Notes: generated from the letters alone by a model not told the origin. Counted from the first letter of the stretch, positions 19,154-27,060 are shown. The stretch is 34,276 bases of DNA from Parcubacteria group bacterium (GCA_016181845.1 JACOYO010000003.1:80185-114460); one strand, 5' to 3'. Numbers and translations are program-made.

Positions 19154-19753
19154 ATGGAAACACCGGAAGACAGTGTGATCAAACAATTGATGCAAAAGCT
19201 AAATAAGGCAGTTTCTTTAAGCAAGGGGGTCAGGTATGTCTGTCATAATATACACACAAAAGACCCTCTGCTTATAACAAAAATTGGAAAAATAAGCATC
19301 TCCTTTTGGAACATTGTTGACCAGGTAATCAATTATGCCGACAGAATGGAGAATGTAAAAAGTCAAATAAAAAACAAGCCAAAGGAAATTCAGATGCTTA
19401 TCATCGCTATTTTCAGCGCTATTATTACATCTTCTGAAGTGCAAAAATTCATGCGCGATGATGAAAATTGTAACCTACTCATTACAATCTTTGAAAATGA
19501 CAAGGAAATAAGTTACAGCATTGATGTGGAAGGATTGATTAATAACATGCTTGCTCTCGCAAACCCGCAACAATTACCAACGATGTCGCCACAACGAATA
19601 GACGGCATTCCGCTCACAAAAAAGGAAGAGAAGTTTGAGGAATACTATGCGGACAAATTTAATGAGGAAGATTGGTTAAAAAAAAATCAGCTAACATTTG
19701 AACCAAAGCCGGAAAAAAACGACAAAAAAAAGAAGAAAGACAAAAAAACGTAA
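19154..19753 (+). CDS. hypothetical protein with Lys-rich C-terminus
   Basis: Internal ATG at 19154 preceded by cggagggctggctc SD; 199 aa METPEDSVIKQLMQ...KPEKNDKKKKKDKKT; followed by a strong terminator. Confidence 0.7.
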   Translation: METPEDSVIKQLMQKLNKAVSLSKGVRYVCHNIHTKDPLLITKIGKISISFWNIVDQVINYADRMENVKSQIKNKPKEIQMLIIAIFSAIITSSEVQKFMRDDENCNLLITIFENDKEISYSIDVEGLINNMLALANPQQLPTMSPQRIDGIPLTKKEEKFEEYYADKFNEEDWLKKNQLTFEPKPEKNDKKKKKDKKT

Positions 19754-19789
19754 AGCCCCTTTTGATGCGTCACGCGCGAAAGGGGCTTT
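19752..19789. terminator. bidirectional-type terminator
   Basis: AAAGCCCCTTT...AAAGGGGCTTT between convergent genes. Confidence 0.85.
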
Positions 19790-19798
19790 TGCTTATCA

Positions 19799-21607
19799 TT
19801 ATATTTTCCCTAATTTCTTCGCGAGAGCTTTCGTCTCTTCTAGCAACCGGCTCACTTCACCAAGCCCAGTTTCCCAAAATGTCTCGTCGGTGATATCAAT
19901 GCCCATCTTGGCAAAAATATTTTTGGGAGAATCAGACGTGCCGGAAGACAAAAATTCTTTTACTTTGCCGATAAACGCCTTGTCTTTTCGCACCGCCGCC
20001 TGCATGGCTTTGGAAATGAGGAGCCCACTTGCGTATGAATAGACGTAGAAAAAATTGCGGATATGACTCCAGTAGACCCACCAATTTTCGGACCCAGGCG
20101 ATTGTTCCACGGCATCTCCCATGTAAGCGCTCATGTGTTTTTGAAAAAGCACGCCGATGTCATCTTTTGAAAAATATCCATTCTCGCGATATTCTGCGTG
20201 CAATTCCTGCTCAAACCGATATAGCGCGATTTGGCGAAAAATAGTAGACACGTCGTCGTTTAGTTTCGCGAGCATGAGCGAGAGCCGTAATTCATCTGTG
20301 GCGTCTTGCATCAGCCGTTCAAGCACAAAATCTTCCATAAAGGTGCTCGCCACTTCCGCGGTTGATACCGGTGTATCAAAATAGAGCGCATGCTGTTTTT
20401 TTCTCATCATTTCATTGTTGATACCATGCCCTGATTCATGCGCGAGTGTCAGCACATCGCGGAGCTTGTTTGTATGATTGAGCAGTATATAGGTTGGTTG
20501 AGACAAAAGAACATGCGCGCAAAACGCGCCCCCTGTTTTCCCTTTTTTAGGAAAGACGTCCGCTAAACCGCTCTCAATAAAATGTTTAAATATCAGACCA
20601 AATTCAGTGTCCAAATTTGAAAACACATCGTAGACAAGCTCTGACGCGTCTTCATACGTATACGTTTTTTCAATGGAACCATACGGCACACTGCGTTCGT
20701 GATACGCAAGCCGCGGCACTCCCATCAAGCGCGCTTTGAACGCGTAGTATTCTTTCGCGACAGAAAATTTTGACACAACCGCTTTTATCAGCGCATCAAT
20801 CACGTTCGTATCAATATCGTCGGCAACGTGACGGCTTTCATCTGGTCGTTTGATTCCGCGTAGCGCATTGCCCACTTTTTCTGTTTCAAGGATAGAATTT
20901 ATTTCTGCTTCGGCGACATCGGCATTGGCGCGCATAATGTCGTGGACATGCGCCACTGCTTCATCACGCACCTGTTTTTGTATGCTTGAAGTCAAACTCA
21001 ACAGTTCGTTGAAATTTTTTTGTGCTCGAGTGCCATCTTCGTCAAGTGTTTCCCGCTCTTCACGGTTTACAAACCGCGACGTCATGTCTACCCAATTACC
21101 ATAACTTGGTTTGCTGACCAAATTCAAAATCTTTTCTTCCGGTTCAGTCAACAAATATTTTGCGTTTGCAAACGCCCGTTCCAAATAGTGCCAGTATGAT
21201 GCGAGCGGCTGGTATTGCAGAAACTTTTTTTGTTCTGACGCTGGAATTTTTGCCACACGCATTCCAAAAAATTGAATGTCGTTGGCAATGGCAAGAGAAA
21301 AATCGTGAATTTTTGATTCGTACGCTTTGAGCGCGGTGTTGTCTTCATCTTGCGCGCCGCGAAGAGAGAAATAATACCCTTCATCGCCAGACACGCCATA
21401 ATTCCGTTCCAGCGCCTCATATTCGTCAAGCGCTTTTTTCAAAACTGACGGCTCTTTCAAATAATCATCTCTGTCTTTCCATTTATTGATAAACGCGTAA
21501 TTTGCCGCGCGAATTGCTTCGCGTTTTTCGGCAAATGTTTTATCATCATCGCCTTTGCCAAGCGGCGACAAATCCCATTCTGTTTTTGACGTGTTAAGTT
21601 TGGTCAT
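19799..21607 (-). CDS. M3-family oligoendopeptidase (PepF-like)
   Basis: Start MTKLNTSKTEWDLSPL; TLAHESGHGINNEMM (HEXXH-type metal site), DTPVSTAEVASTFMEDFVLE, YSYASGLLISKAM. Confidence 0.93.
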   Translation of the reverse strand: MTKLNTSKTEWDLSPLGKGDDDKTFAEKREAIRAANYAFINKWKDRDDYLKEPSVLKKALDEYEALERNYGVSGDEGYYFSLRGAQDEDNTALKAYESKIHDFSLAIANDIQFFGMRVAKIPASEQKKFLQYQPLASYWHYLERAFANAKYLLTEPEEKILNLVSKPSYGNWVDMTSRFVNREERETLDEDGTRAQKNFNELLSLTSSIQKQVRDEAVAHVHDIMRANADVAEAEINSILETEKVGNALRGIKRPDESRHVADDIDTNVIDALIKAVVSKFSVAKEYYAFKARLMGVPRLAYHERSVPYGSIEKTYTYEDASELVYDVFSNLDTEFGLIFKHFIESGLADVFPKKGKTGGAFCAHVLLSQPTYILLNHTNKLRDVLTLAHESGHGINNEMMRKKQHALYFDTPVSTAEVASTFMEDFVLERLMQDATDELRLSLMLAKLNDDVSTIFRQIALYRFEQELHAEYRENGYFSKDDIGVLFQKHMSAYMGDAVEQSPGSENWWVYWSHIRNFFYVYSYASGLLISKAMQAAVRKDKAFIGKVKEFLSSGTSDSPKNIFAKMGIDITDETFWETGLGEVSRLLEETKALAKKLGKI

Positions 21608-21848
21608 TTTTATTATCTTTGAATTACGAAACATTAACCTGTAAATCCAAGCCATCTAATGGTAATAAATGAAACGAAAAACTAAAAATGAAAAAAGCAA
21701 AACAACAACTTAAAATTCAAAATATTTTACACTTTACGATGTTGTTTTACGTTTTTCGATTTGCGTTTTGCATTTTTGTAACTAATCGTTTGTAATTCAT
21801 TATATCATTATACATTACGATATTTTTGAACAATCTCCACAATACACA

Positions 21849-21873
21849 TTGTTGGACATCGGATGTCCAACAA
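21849..21873. repeat. palindrome TTGTTGGACATC-G-GATGTCCAACAA
   Basis: 25-nt near-perfect palindrome just past the stop of the cysteine desulfurase gene; second copy at 22182-22204. Confidence 0.9.
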
Positions 21874-21881
21874 TTTATGCC

Positions 21882-23153
21882 TTATTGTACAGGCCGGGCG
21901 TATTTTTTTAAAATGGCTGAAAGCGTCAATATCGTCTTGTCTATCTCTTTTTTTGTAGTTTCACGTCCCAAACTAAACCGCACCGAATTATCGGCGAGCC
22001 ACTTATGGCCGCCAAGCGCGGAAACCACATACGATGCGTCTTCGTCTTCACTTGAGCACGCGCTTTTTGCCGATACCGCGACGCCTTTTGCATCTAGTAA
22101 AATAACCATAAGCTGGCTTTCTATATTTGGAAAAGAAACATTTATATTATTTGGAAGCCGCGTAACACGTGATCCGTTAACTGTTGGACATCCGATGTCC
22201 AACAATTTTGTGATAAAGTAGTCGCGAAGTTTAGTTTGCCGTGCCGACTCTTTTTCAGCAACTGCGCGAGTTATTTCAATCGCTTTTGCCAAACCAACGA
22301 TAACCGGCACATTTTCCGTTCCGCTTCGCAATCCTTTCTCTTGCCCGCCGCCATAGAGCATCGGCACGAGTGGAACATTACGTTTTTTGTAGAGCACTCC
22401 GACTCCTTTCGGTCCATAGATTTTCGCGCCATTGAATGTGAGCAAATCAACGCCAAGCCGCTCAATATGCGCATCAAGATAATTCATCGCCTGGCACGCG
22501 TCAGTATGAAAATACGGATATCGGTTCAACTTGGACGTCGGGTTTCCAAGTTGACTTGGAAACCCGACGTCCAAGTTAGATTTTTCACTTAGTGGCTCAA
22601 CCACTAAGTGATTCTTTCTATGAAGGCGAATTATTTTTGCGATTTCGCGAATCGGCTGGATTGTTCCGATTTCATTGTTGGCATACATGATTGAAACAAG
22701 CACAGTTTCCGGACGAAACGCTTTTTTCAATTGGGCAAGATTTGCAATGCCTTCTTTATCTACGCCGAGGTAATCCACTTTCGCCTCGCCATTTTTTTCC
22801 AGCGCACGGCAGACATTAAGAACCGATGGGTGCTCAATCACGCTCGTAATGATGTGTGGCTTTTTTATTCCAAGCTCACGCGCCGCGCGAGCCACGCCGA
22901 AAATCGCCAGATTGTTTGCCTCCGTCCCGCCACTGGTAAAAATTATTTCATCTGGGTGTGCGAAAATTGCCCGCGCGATTTTCGCGCGTGAATCTCCTAT
23001 CGCCTTTTTTGCTTCCACACCTTTTTTATAAATCGCCGATGGATTCCCCTGCTCGCGAGAAAAATACGGCTTCATCGCGAGAAACACCCGCTTATCAAGC
23101 GGCGCGCCTCCGGCGTGGTCAAGATATATATTTTTTTTGGAAAACGAGCTCAT
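21882..23153 (-). CDS. cysteine desulfurase (NifS/IscS-like)
   Basis: Start MSSFSKKNIYLDHAGGAPLDKRV; FTSGGTEANNLAI, HTDACQAMNYLD, LTFNGAKIYGPKGVGVLY, GGGQEKGLRSGTENVPVIVGLAKA, KSACSSEDEDASYV. Confidence 0.95.
   Translation of the reverse strand: MSSFSKKNIYLDHAGGAPLDKRVFLAMKPYFSREQGNPSAIYKKGVEAKKAIGDSRAKIARAIFAHPDEIIFTSGGTEANNLAIFGVARAARELGIKKPHIITSVIEHPSVLNVCRALEKNGEAKVDYLGVDKEGIANLAQLKKAFRPETVLVSIMYANNEIGTIQPIREIAKIIRLHRKNHLVVEPLSEKSNLDVGFPSQLGNPTSKLNRYPYFHTDACQAMNYLDAHIERLGVDLLTFNGAKIYGPKGVGVLYKKRNVPLVPMLYGGGQEKGLRSGTENVPVIVGLAKAIEITRAVAEKESARQTKLRDYFITKLLDIGCPTVNGSRVTRLPNNINVSFPNIESQLMVILLDAKGVAVSAKSACSSEDEDASYVVSALGGHKWLADNSVRFSLGRETTKKEIDKTILTLSAILKKYARPVQ
22182..22204. repeat. palindrome TGTTGGACATC-C-GATGTCCAACA inside CDS
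   Basis: Same palindrome as 21849-21873, within the cysteine desulfurase reading frame (LLDIGCPTVNG). Confidence 0.9.
22528..22577. repeat. 50-nt palindrome (24-bp stem, 2-nt centre) inside CDS
   Basis: AACTTGGACGTCGGGTTTCCAAGT-TG-ACTTGGAAACCCGACGTCCAAGTT. Confidence 0.95.
22586..22610. repeat. 10-bp hairpin inside CDS
   Basis: CACTTAGTGG-CTCAA-CCACTAAGTG, adjacent to the 50-nt palindrome. Confidence 0.9.
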
Positions 23154-23339
23154 CGTGTTTGAGCGTAACATTCTGTTTCGTTTTTTGCAAAATCTAAAAA
23201 AGTATTGTAAAATCAAGAAACGAAAAGCGTAAAGCGAAAAACGTAAAACAACAGCGTAAAACTTAAAGTTTTTTGTTTTTCGTTGTTAATTTTCGTTTTG
23301 CATTTTTCGTTTTTCGTTAAATATTCAAAATATCACAAA

Positions 23340-24863
23340 ATGGAAAAGAACGCGTCAAAACAAAATACAATCCCAAGACCACCGATAATAGTCGTCATGG
23401 GGCATATTGACCACGGCAAATCAACACTTTTGGATTATATACGAAAAACAAACATTGTTGAAAAAGAGGCGGGCGGTATTACCCAGCATATTTCCGCATA
23501 CGAAGTGGCGCACGGCGAACGAACTATCACTTTCCTTGACACTCCAGGGCATGAAGCATTTTCTTCCATGCGCGAGTGCGGAGTTTGTGCGGCAGATATT
23601 GCCGTCCTCGTGGTGTCCGCCGAAGACGGCGTAAAAGCGCAAACACTTGAAGCAGAGAAAACCATACGAACAAGCGGCATCCCCTACCTCGTCGCATTGA
23701 GCAAAATTGATAAACCGAACGCGAACATTGAAAAAGCAAAACAGAGTCTCGCTGAAAATAATATTTTTGTTGAAGGATACGGCGGAGATATTCCTATCGT
23801 CGCTCTCTCATCAAAAACAGGCGAAGGAATAGACGAACTTTTGGAAACAATTCTTTTGGTTGCAGACATGAATACATTAACCGGAGATCCCCAAAAAAAT
23901 GCCGAGGGCATCGTGCTTGAATCAAACGTAGACCCGAGAAAAGGCATTTCTGCCACGCTCATCATAAAGGACGGCGCCATTCGTACCGGCATGTTTGCCA
24001 TCGCGGGGGAAAGCATATCGCCGGTACGCATCATGGAAAATTTTTTGGGCAAATCGCTCAAAGAAGCGCGATTTTCTTCTCCTGTGCGTGTCATCGGGTG
24101 GGACACTCCACCGCCTGTGGGTGTTTTGTTTAAAACATTTGTAACAAAAAAAGAAGCCGAGGCATCCATTCGTATCGCCAAAGAATCAAGCGCCTCAAAC
24201 ACAAGCCGCCCACTGCATGAAACAGAAACAAAAAAACTGCGCCTGCCGATCATTGTCAAAACAGATGTGATGGGGACTGCATCGGCAATCAGAAAAGAAA
24301 TTGAAAAACTGGAAGGAGACGCGGTGCGTTTCCAAATATTAAACGAGGGTATAGGAGACATCTCTGAAAATGACGTGAAAAGCGCGCTTGGGTCCCGAGA
24401 CGCCGCCGATGGCGCGGGGCACCATGCTATTATTATCGGATTTCACGTTGGGATAGACAGCCGCGCGCATGCGATGGCGGAACGTTCCGGTGTAGTCATA
24501 AAAATCTTTACCGTTATTTATGAACTGACCAAATGGCTCGCGGAAGAAGCAGAAAATAGACGCCCGCGCGTTACCATTGAGGAAACGACCGGCGCGGCAA
24601 AAATCCTCCGTGTGTTCAGCCAGAACAAAAACAAGCAGGTGCTCGGAGGGCGTGTGTTGTCGGGTTCAATCTCGCAACAGAGCCAAATAAAAATCCTGCG
24701 GCGCGAACACGAAATCGGACGCGGAAAAATCATTGAGCTTCAACAAGCAAAAACGCCTGCAAGAGATGTATCCGAAGGAAATGAATTTGGCGTTATGGTT
24801 GAATCAAAAATAGAAATAGCTCCAAATGACGTGATTGAAAACTTCAAACTGGTAACAAAATAA
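23340..24863 (+). CDS. infB: translation initiation factor IF-2 (short form)
   Basis: Start MEKNASKQN; VVMGHIDHGKSTLLDYIR, GGITQHISAYEV, TFLDTPGHEAFSSMR, NKQVLGGRVLSGSI. Confidence 0.96.
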   Translation: MEKNASKQNTIPRPPIIVVMGHIDHGKSTLLDYIRKTNIVEKEAGGITQHISAYEVAHGERTITFLDTPGHEAFSSMRECGVCAADIAVLVVSAEDGVKAQTLEAEKTIRTSGIPYLVALSKIDKPNANIEKAKQSLAENNIFVEGYGGDIPIVALSSKTGEGIDELLETILLVADMNTLTGDPQKNAEGIVLESNVDPRKGISATLIIKDGAIRTGMFAIAGESISPVRIMENFLGKSLKEARFSSPVRVIGWDTPPPVGVLFKTFVTKKEAEASIRIAKESSASNTSRPLHETETKKLRLPIIVKTDVMGTASAIRKEIEKLEGDAVRFQILNEGIGDISENDVKSALGSRDAADGAGHHAIIIGFHVGIDSRAHAMAERSGVVIKIFTVIYELTKWLAEEAENRRPRVTIEETTGAAKILRVFSQNKNKQVLGGRVLSGSISQQSQIKILRREHEIGRGKIIELQQAKTPARDVSEGNEFGVMVESKIEIAPNDVIENFKLVTK

Positions 24864-24865
24864 AA

Positions 24866-25198
24866 ATGGGACGACGGCAAGAAAAAATAAGTGAACTGTT
24901 GACACAGCTTGCGGCGACTTTTTTTCGTGACCACGCGGGGTCTCACTCGCTTATCACCATAACCCGCGCGTCTGTTTCACCTGATTTAACTCGGGCAACC
25001 ATCTACCTCACTGTCTTACCGGAAACGGAAGAAGCGCGGGCGCTCTCCTTTGCAAAGCGCCAGCGGAGCGACCTGCGAGAATATATCAAGAAACATACTG
25101 ATTTCCGCCGCCTGCCGTTTGTAGACATTGAAATTGATTTGGGAGAAAAAAACCGCCAGCACATTGACGAGCTCGGTCGTGCAGATACAATTAAATGA
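24866..25198 (+). CDS. rbfA: ribosome-binding factor A
   Basis: 110 aa immediately after infB; GRRQEKISELL, ITRASVSPDLTRATIYLTVLP, PFVDIEIDLG. Confidence 0.88.
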   Translation: MGRRQEKISELLTQLAATFFRDHAGSHSLITITRASVSPDLTRATIYLTVLPETEEARALSFAKRQRSDLREYIKKHTDFRRLPFVDIEIDLGEKNRQHIDELGRADTIK

Positions 25199-25221
25199 CG
25201 CACAGGCCACGGTGAGTATAT

Positions 25222-25293
25222 GGCCACGTAGCCAAGTGGTAAGGCATTCCTCTGCAAAAGGAATATTCGGGAGTTCGATTCTCCCCGTGGCCT
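25222..25293 (+). tRNA. tRNA-Cys (anticodon GCA)
   Basis: GGCCACG...CGTGGCC acceptor, U73, loop CTGCAAA. Confidence 0.94.
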
Positions 25294-25453
25294 CAAGGTA
25301 ACGGAGCAAAGCAACTGCTTGCTTTGCGTGGAGAATCGAAAGTCGGAGCGATGCCCCGCTCGCAAGCGGGGCCGCGAGACGGGCTCGCGAAAATTTTTCA
25401 TCAGAAAAATTATTCGTGAGCGATTCTCCCCGTGGCCTCAAGGTAACGGAGCA
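25294..25453 (+). repeat. tRNA-tail-associated structured element, type C (tRNA-Cys locus)
   Basis: 33-bp direct repeat 25276-25308 / 25421-25453; hairpin GCAAAGC/GCTTTGC 25306-25327; inverted T-arm GGAGAATCGAA 25330-25340; CCCCGCTCGCAAGCGGGG hairpin. Confidence 0.86.
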
Positions 25454-25454
25454 C

Positions 25455-25536
25455 GCCCGGATGGCGGAATTGGTATACGCGCACGACTTAAAATCGTGTC
25501 CCGAAAGGGTTGTGGGTTCGACTCCCACTCCGGGCA
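25455..25536 (+). tRNA. tRNA-Leu (anticodon TAA)
   Basis: GCCCGGA...TCCGGGC acceptor, loop CTTAAAA, long variable arm. Confidence 0.94.
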
Positions 25537-25585
25537 TAAGCGAACGAGTGGAGTATAAGCAATGTTAGTTAAAATTAAATAATAC

Positions 25586-25610
25586 ATCCGCCCATAGCTG
25601 TCTTGGTAGA
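25586..25610 (+). pseudogene. 5' fragment of tRNA-Lys
   Basis: atccgcccatagctgtcttggtaga vs genuine atccgcccatagctcagttggtaga at 25653 onward. Confidence 0.7.
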
Positions 25611-25654
25611 AATCAAAAAGTAGTGGTAACATTTCTTTAAATATAAAAACATAT

Positions 25655-25727
25655 CCGCCCATAGCTCAGTTGGTAGAGCAACTGCCTCTTAAGCAGAAGG
25701 TCGTAGGTTCGAGCCCTACTGGGCGGA
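25655..25727 (+). tRNA. tRNA-Lys (anticodon CTT)
   Basis: CCGCCCA...TGGGCGG acceptor, loop CTCTTAA, GTAGGTTCGAGCCCTAC T-arm. Confidence 0.94.
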
Positions 25728-25868
25728 CACGGAGCAAAGCGGAGTGTTTGCCCAAGCGAGCAAACAATTTTGCTCGCGTGTAGGGCGAGAAAAGTTTGAG
25801 CATATCCGCCTATGGCGGATGCGAAAACTGTACTGAATCTGTAAGATTCGAGCCCTACTGGGCGGACA
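25728..25868 (+). repeat. tRNA-tail-associated structured element, type A (tRNA-Lys locus, unit 1)
   Basis: 22-bp direct repeat 25708-25729 / 25847-25868; GCGAGCAAACAATTTTGCTCGC hairpin; GTAGGGCGAGAA inverted T-arm; GTTTGAGCATATCCGCC-TAT-GGCGGATGCGAAAACTGTACTG-AATC-TGTAA-GATT. Confidence 0.87.
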
Positions 25869-26055
25869 AGCACGAAGTGATTGGACGGCCAGAGCAAGAC
25901 AACGGCTTGTCTTGCGTTAGGGCTCGAAAGCCGTAGCGATGTTTTTGTTTTGCGGAGCGAAGAAGCGGAGCAAAGGCAAAAACCGCGAGGCGGGGCTGAT
26001 AAAAATTTCCGTTAGGAAATTTATTAGTAGCCGAGCCCTGACTTTGGCGGACAAG
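25869..26055 (+). repeat. tRNA-tail-associated structured element, type C (tRNA-Lys locus, unit 2)
   Basis: Hairpin GCAAGAC/GTCTTGC 25894-25915; inverted T-arm TTAGGGCTCGAA 25917-25928; AAATTTCC-GTTA-GGAAATTT hairpin; diverged tail copy CGAGCCCTGACTTTGGCGGACAAG 26032-26055. Confidence 0.82.
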
Positions 26056-26211
26056 CACGAAGTGATTGGACGGCCAGAGCAAGACAACGGCTTGTCTTGC
26101 GTTAGGTTGAAAAGCGAATACATGGAGCTTTTCAAAACCTTTTGATATAGATTGCGAGTTTACGAGGCAATATATCCAAAAGGTGTACTGTTCCTGTAAG
26201 GAATCGAAAAG
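26045..26211 (+). repeat. tRNA-tail-associated structured element, type B (unit 3, upstream of tRNA-Leu TAG)
   Basis: 62-bp near-identical copy of 25860-25921 at 26045-26106, then GGTTGAAAAGCGAATACATGGAGCTTTTCAAAACCTTTTGA...TCCAAAAGGTGTACTG-TTCC-TGTAA-GGAA-TCGAA. Confidence 0.8.
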
Positions 26212-26233
26212 ATGACTTAATTAAAATTAACAC

Positions 26234-26315
26234 GCCGGGGTGGCGAAATTGGTAGACGCGCCAGTCTTAGGAACTGGTAGAGCAATCTGTGGAGGTTCGA
26301 GTCCTCTCCCCGGCA
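26234..26315 (+). tRNA. tRNA-Leu (anticodon TAG)
   Basis: GCCGGGG...CCCCGGC acceptor, loop CTTAGGA, long variable arm. Confidence 0.94.
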
Positions 26316-26403
26316 CTAGAGAGAACAAGTTGCCGAAAGCAACGAGGTATGATAGTTTTGTCATAGAATATAGAATTTTTGAAACCAAACAAAGAGGTGG
26401 AAA

Positions 26404-27018
26404 ATGCATTCGTGCGCATTTTGCGACAAAAAAGTATTTGAGGAACAGCTCGTTGCCGAATATGAGCAATTTTATATTATCGCCACACTGGGCCAAATCA
26501 CCGATGGCGGCTATATATTAATTTTCCCAAAACGCCATGTGCCGTGCATGAGCGCATTGAACCATAAAGAAATGGTGCAATTGGTCATCATTCTAGGCGG
26601 AGCTGAACATATCATCACTGGGACGTATGGTCTTCCAGCCATATTTGAGCATGGTATTGTCGGACAAACGGTTCCGCATGCGCACTTGCATCTTGCCCCG
26701 GTAAGGTTTGATTTGACCGACACCATTGACCAAGATTTCCCACAAACACAGAAAAAATCATTTGATATTTTGCTTACAGGTATACCGCGTCAATCGCAGA
26801 ATGCGCTACAGCCATATTTATTGTGGCGTCCACCAAATGAAAACGCCATGGCAGAAATGTGGATGAACCCACAAAAAGTGCCAGTACAATATCTGCGAAC
26901 CTTACTCGCCGATGCCGCAGGAAGACCGGAAAGAGGAAATTGGAGAGAGATGGACTCGAAATTGGACAAGCGCCTTTGGTCAGAGACCGTGAAAAATTTG
27001 CGGGCACGTTTTTTATAA
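26404..27018 (+). CDS. HIT-family (histidine triad) hydrolase
   Basis: 204 aa; CAFCDKKV, GYILIFPKRHVPCMSAL, QTVPHAHLHLAPVRF HxHxHxx motif. Confidence 0.88.
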   Translation: MHSCAFCDKKVFEEQLVAEYEQFYIIATLGQITDGGYILIFPKRHVPCMSALNHKEMVQLVIILGGAEHIITGTYGLPAIFEHGIVGQTVPHAHLHLAPVRFDLTDTIDQDFPQTQKKSFDILLTGIPRQSQNALQPYLLWRPPNENAMAEMWMNPQKVPVQYLRTLLADAAGRPERGNWREMDSKLDKRLWSETVKNLRARFL

Positions 27019-27025
27019 AAGAAAA

Positions 27026-27053
27026 AACCACCCAAGCAAACGCTTGGGTGGTT
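27026..27053. terminator. bidirectional terminator
   Basis: AACCACCCAAGC-AAAC-GCTTGGGTGGTT with flanking A/T tracts, between convergent genes. Confidence 0.88.
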
Positions 27054-27060
27054 ATTTTTT

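Noticed and set aside
25860-26106. Possible CRISPR or tandem guide array at the tRNA-Lys cluster
   Set aside because: Only two ~62-bp repeats, intervening sequence is structured and tRNA-derived, no cas genes or regular spacers.
25294-26211. tRNA-tail elements as group I introns
   Set aside because: No P7-like GACTA/TAGTC pair and units lie after a complete tRNA rather than interrupting it, unlike the 23S intron at 33665-33980.
25294-26211. IS200/IS605-type or TnpB-omegaRNA element
   Set aside because: No transposase or TnpB ORF in the window; hairpins could resemble ssDNA transposon ends but nothing directly supports that family.
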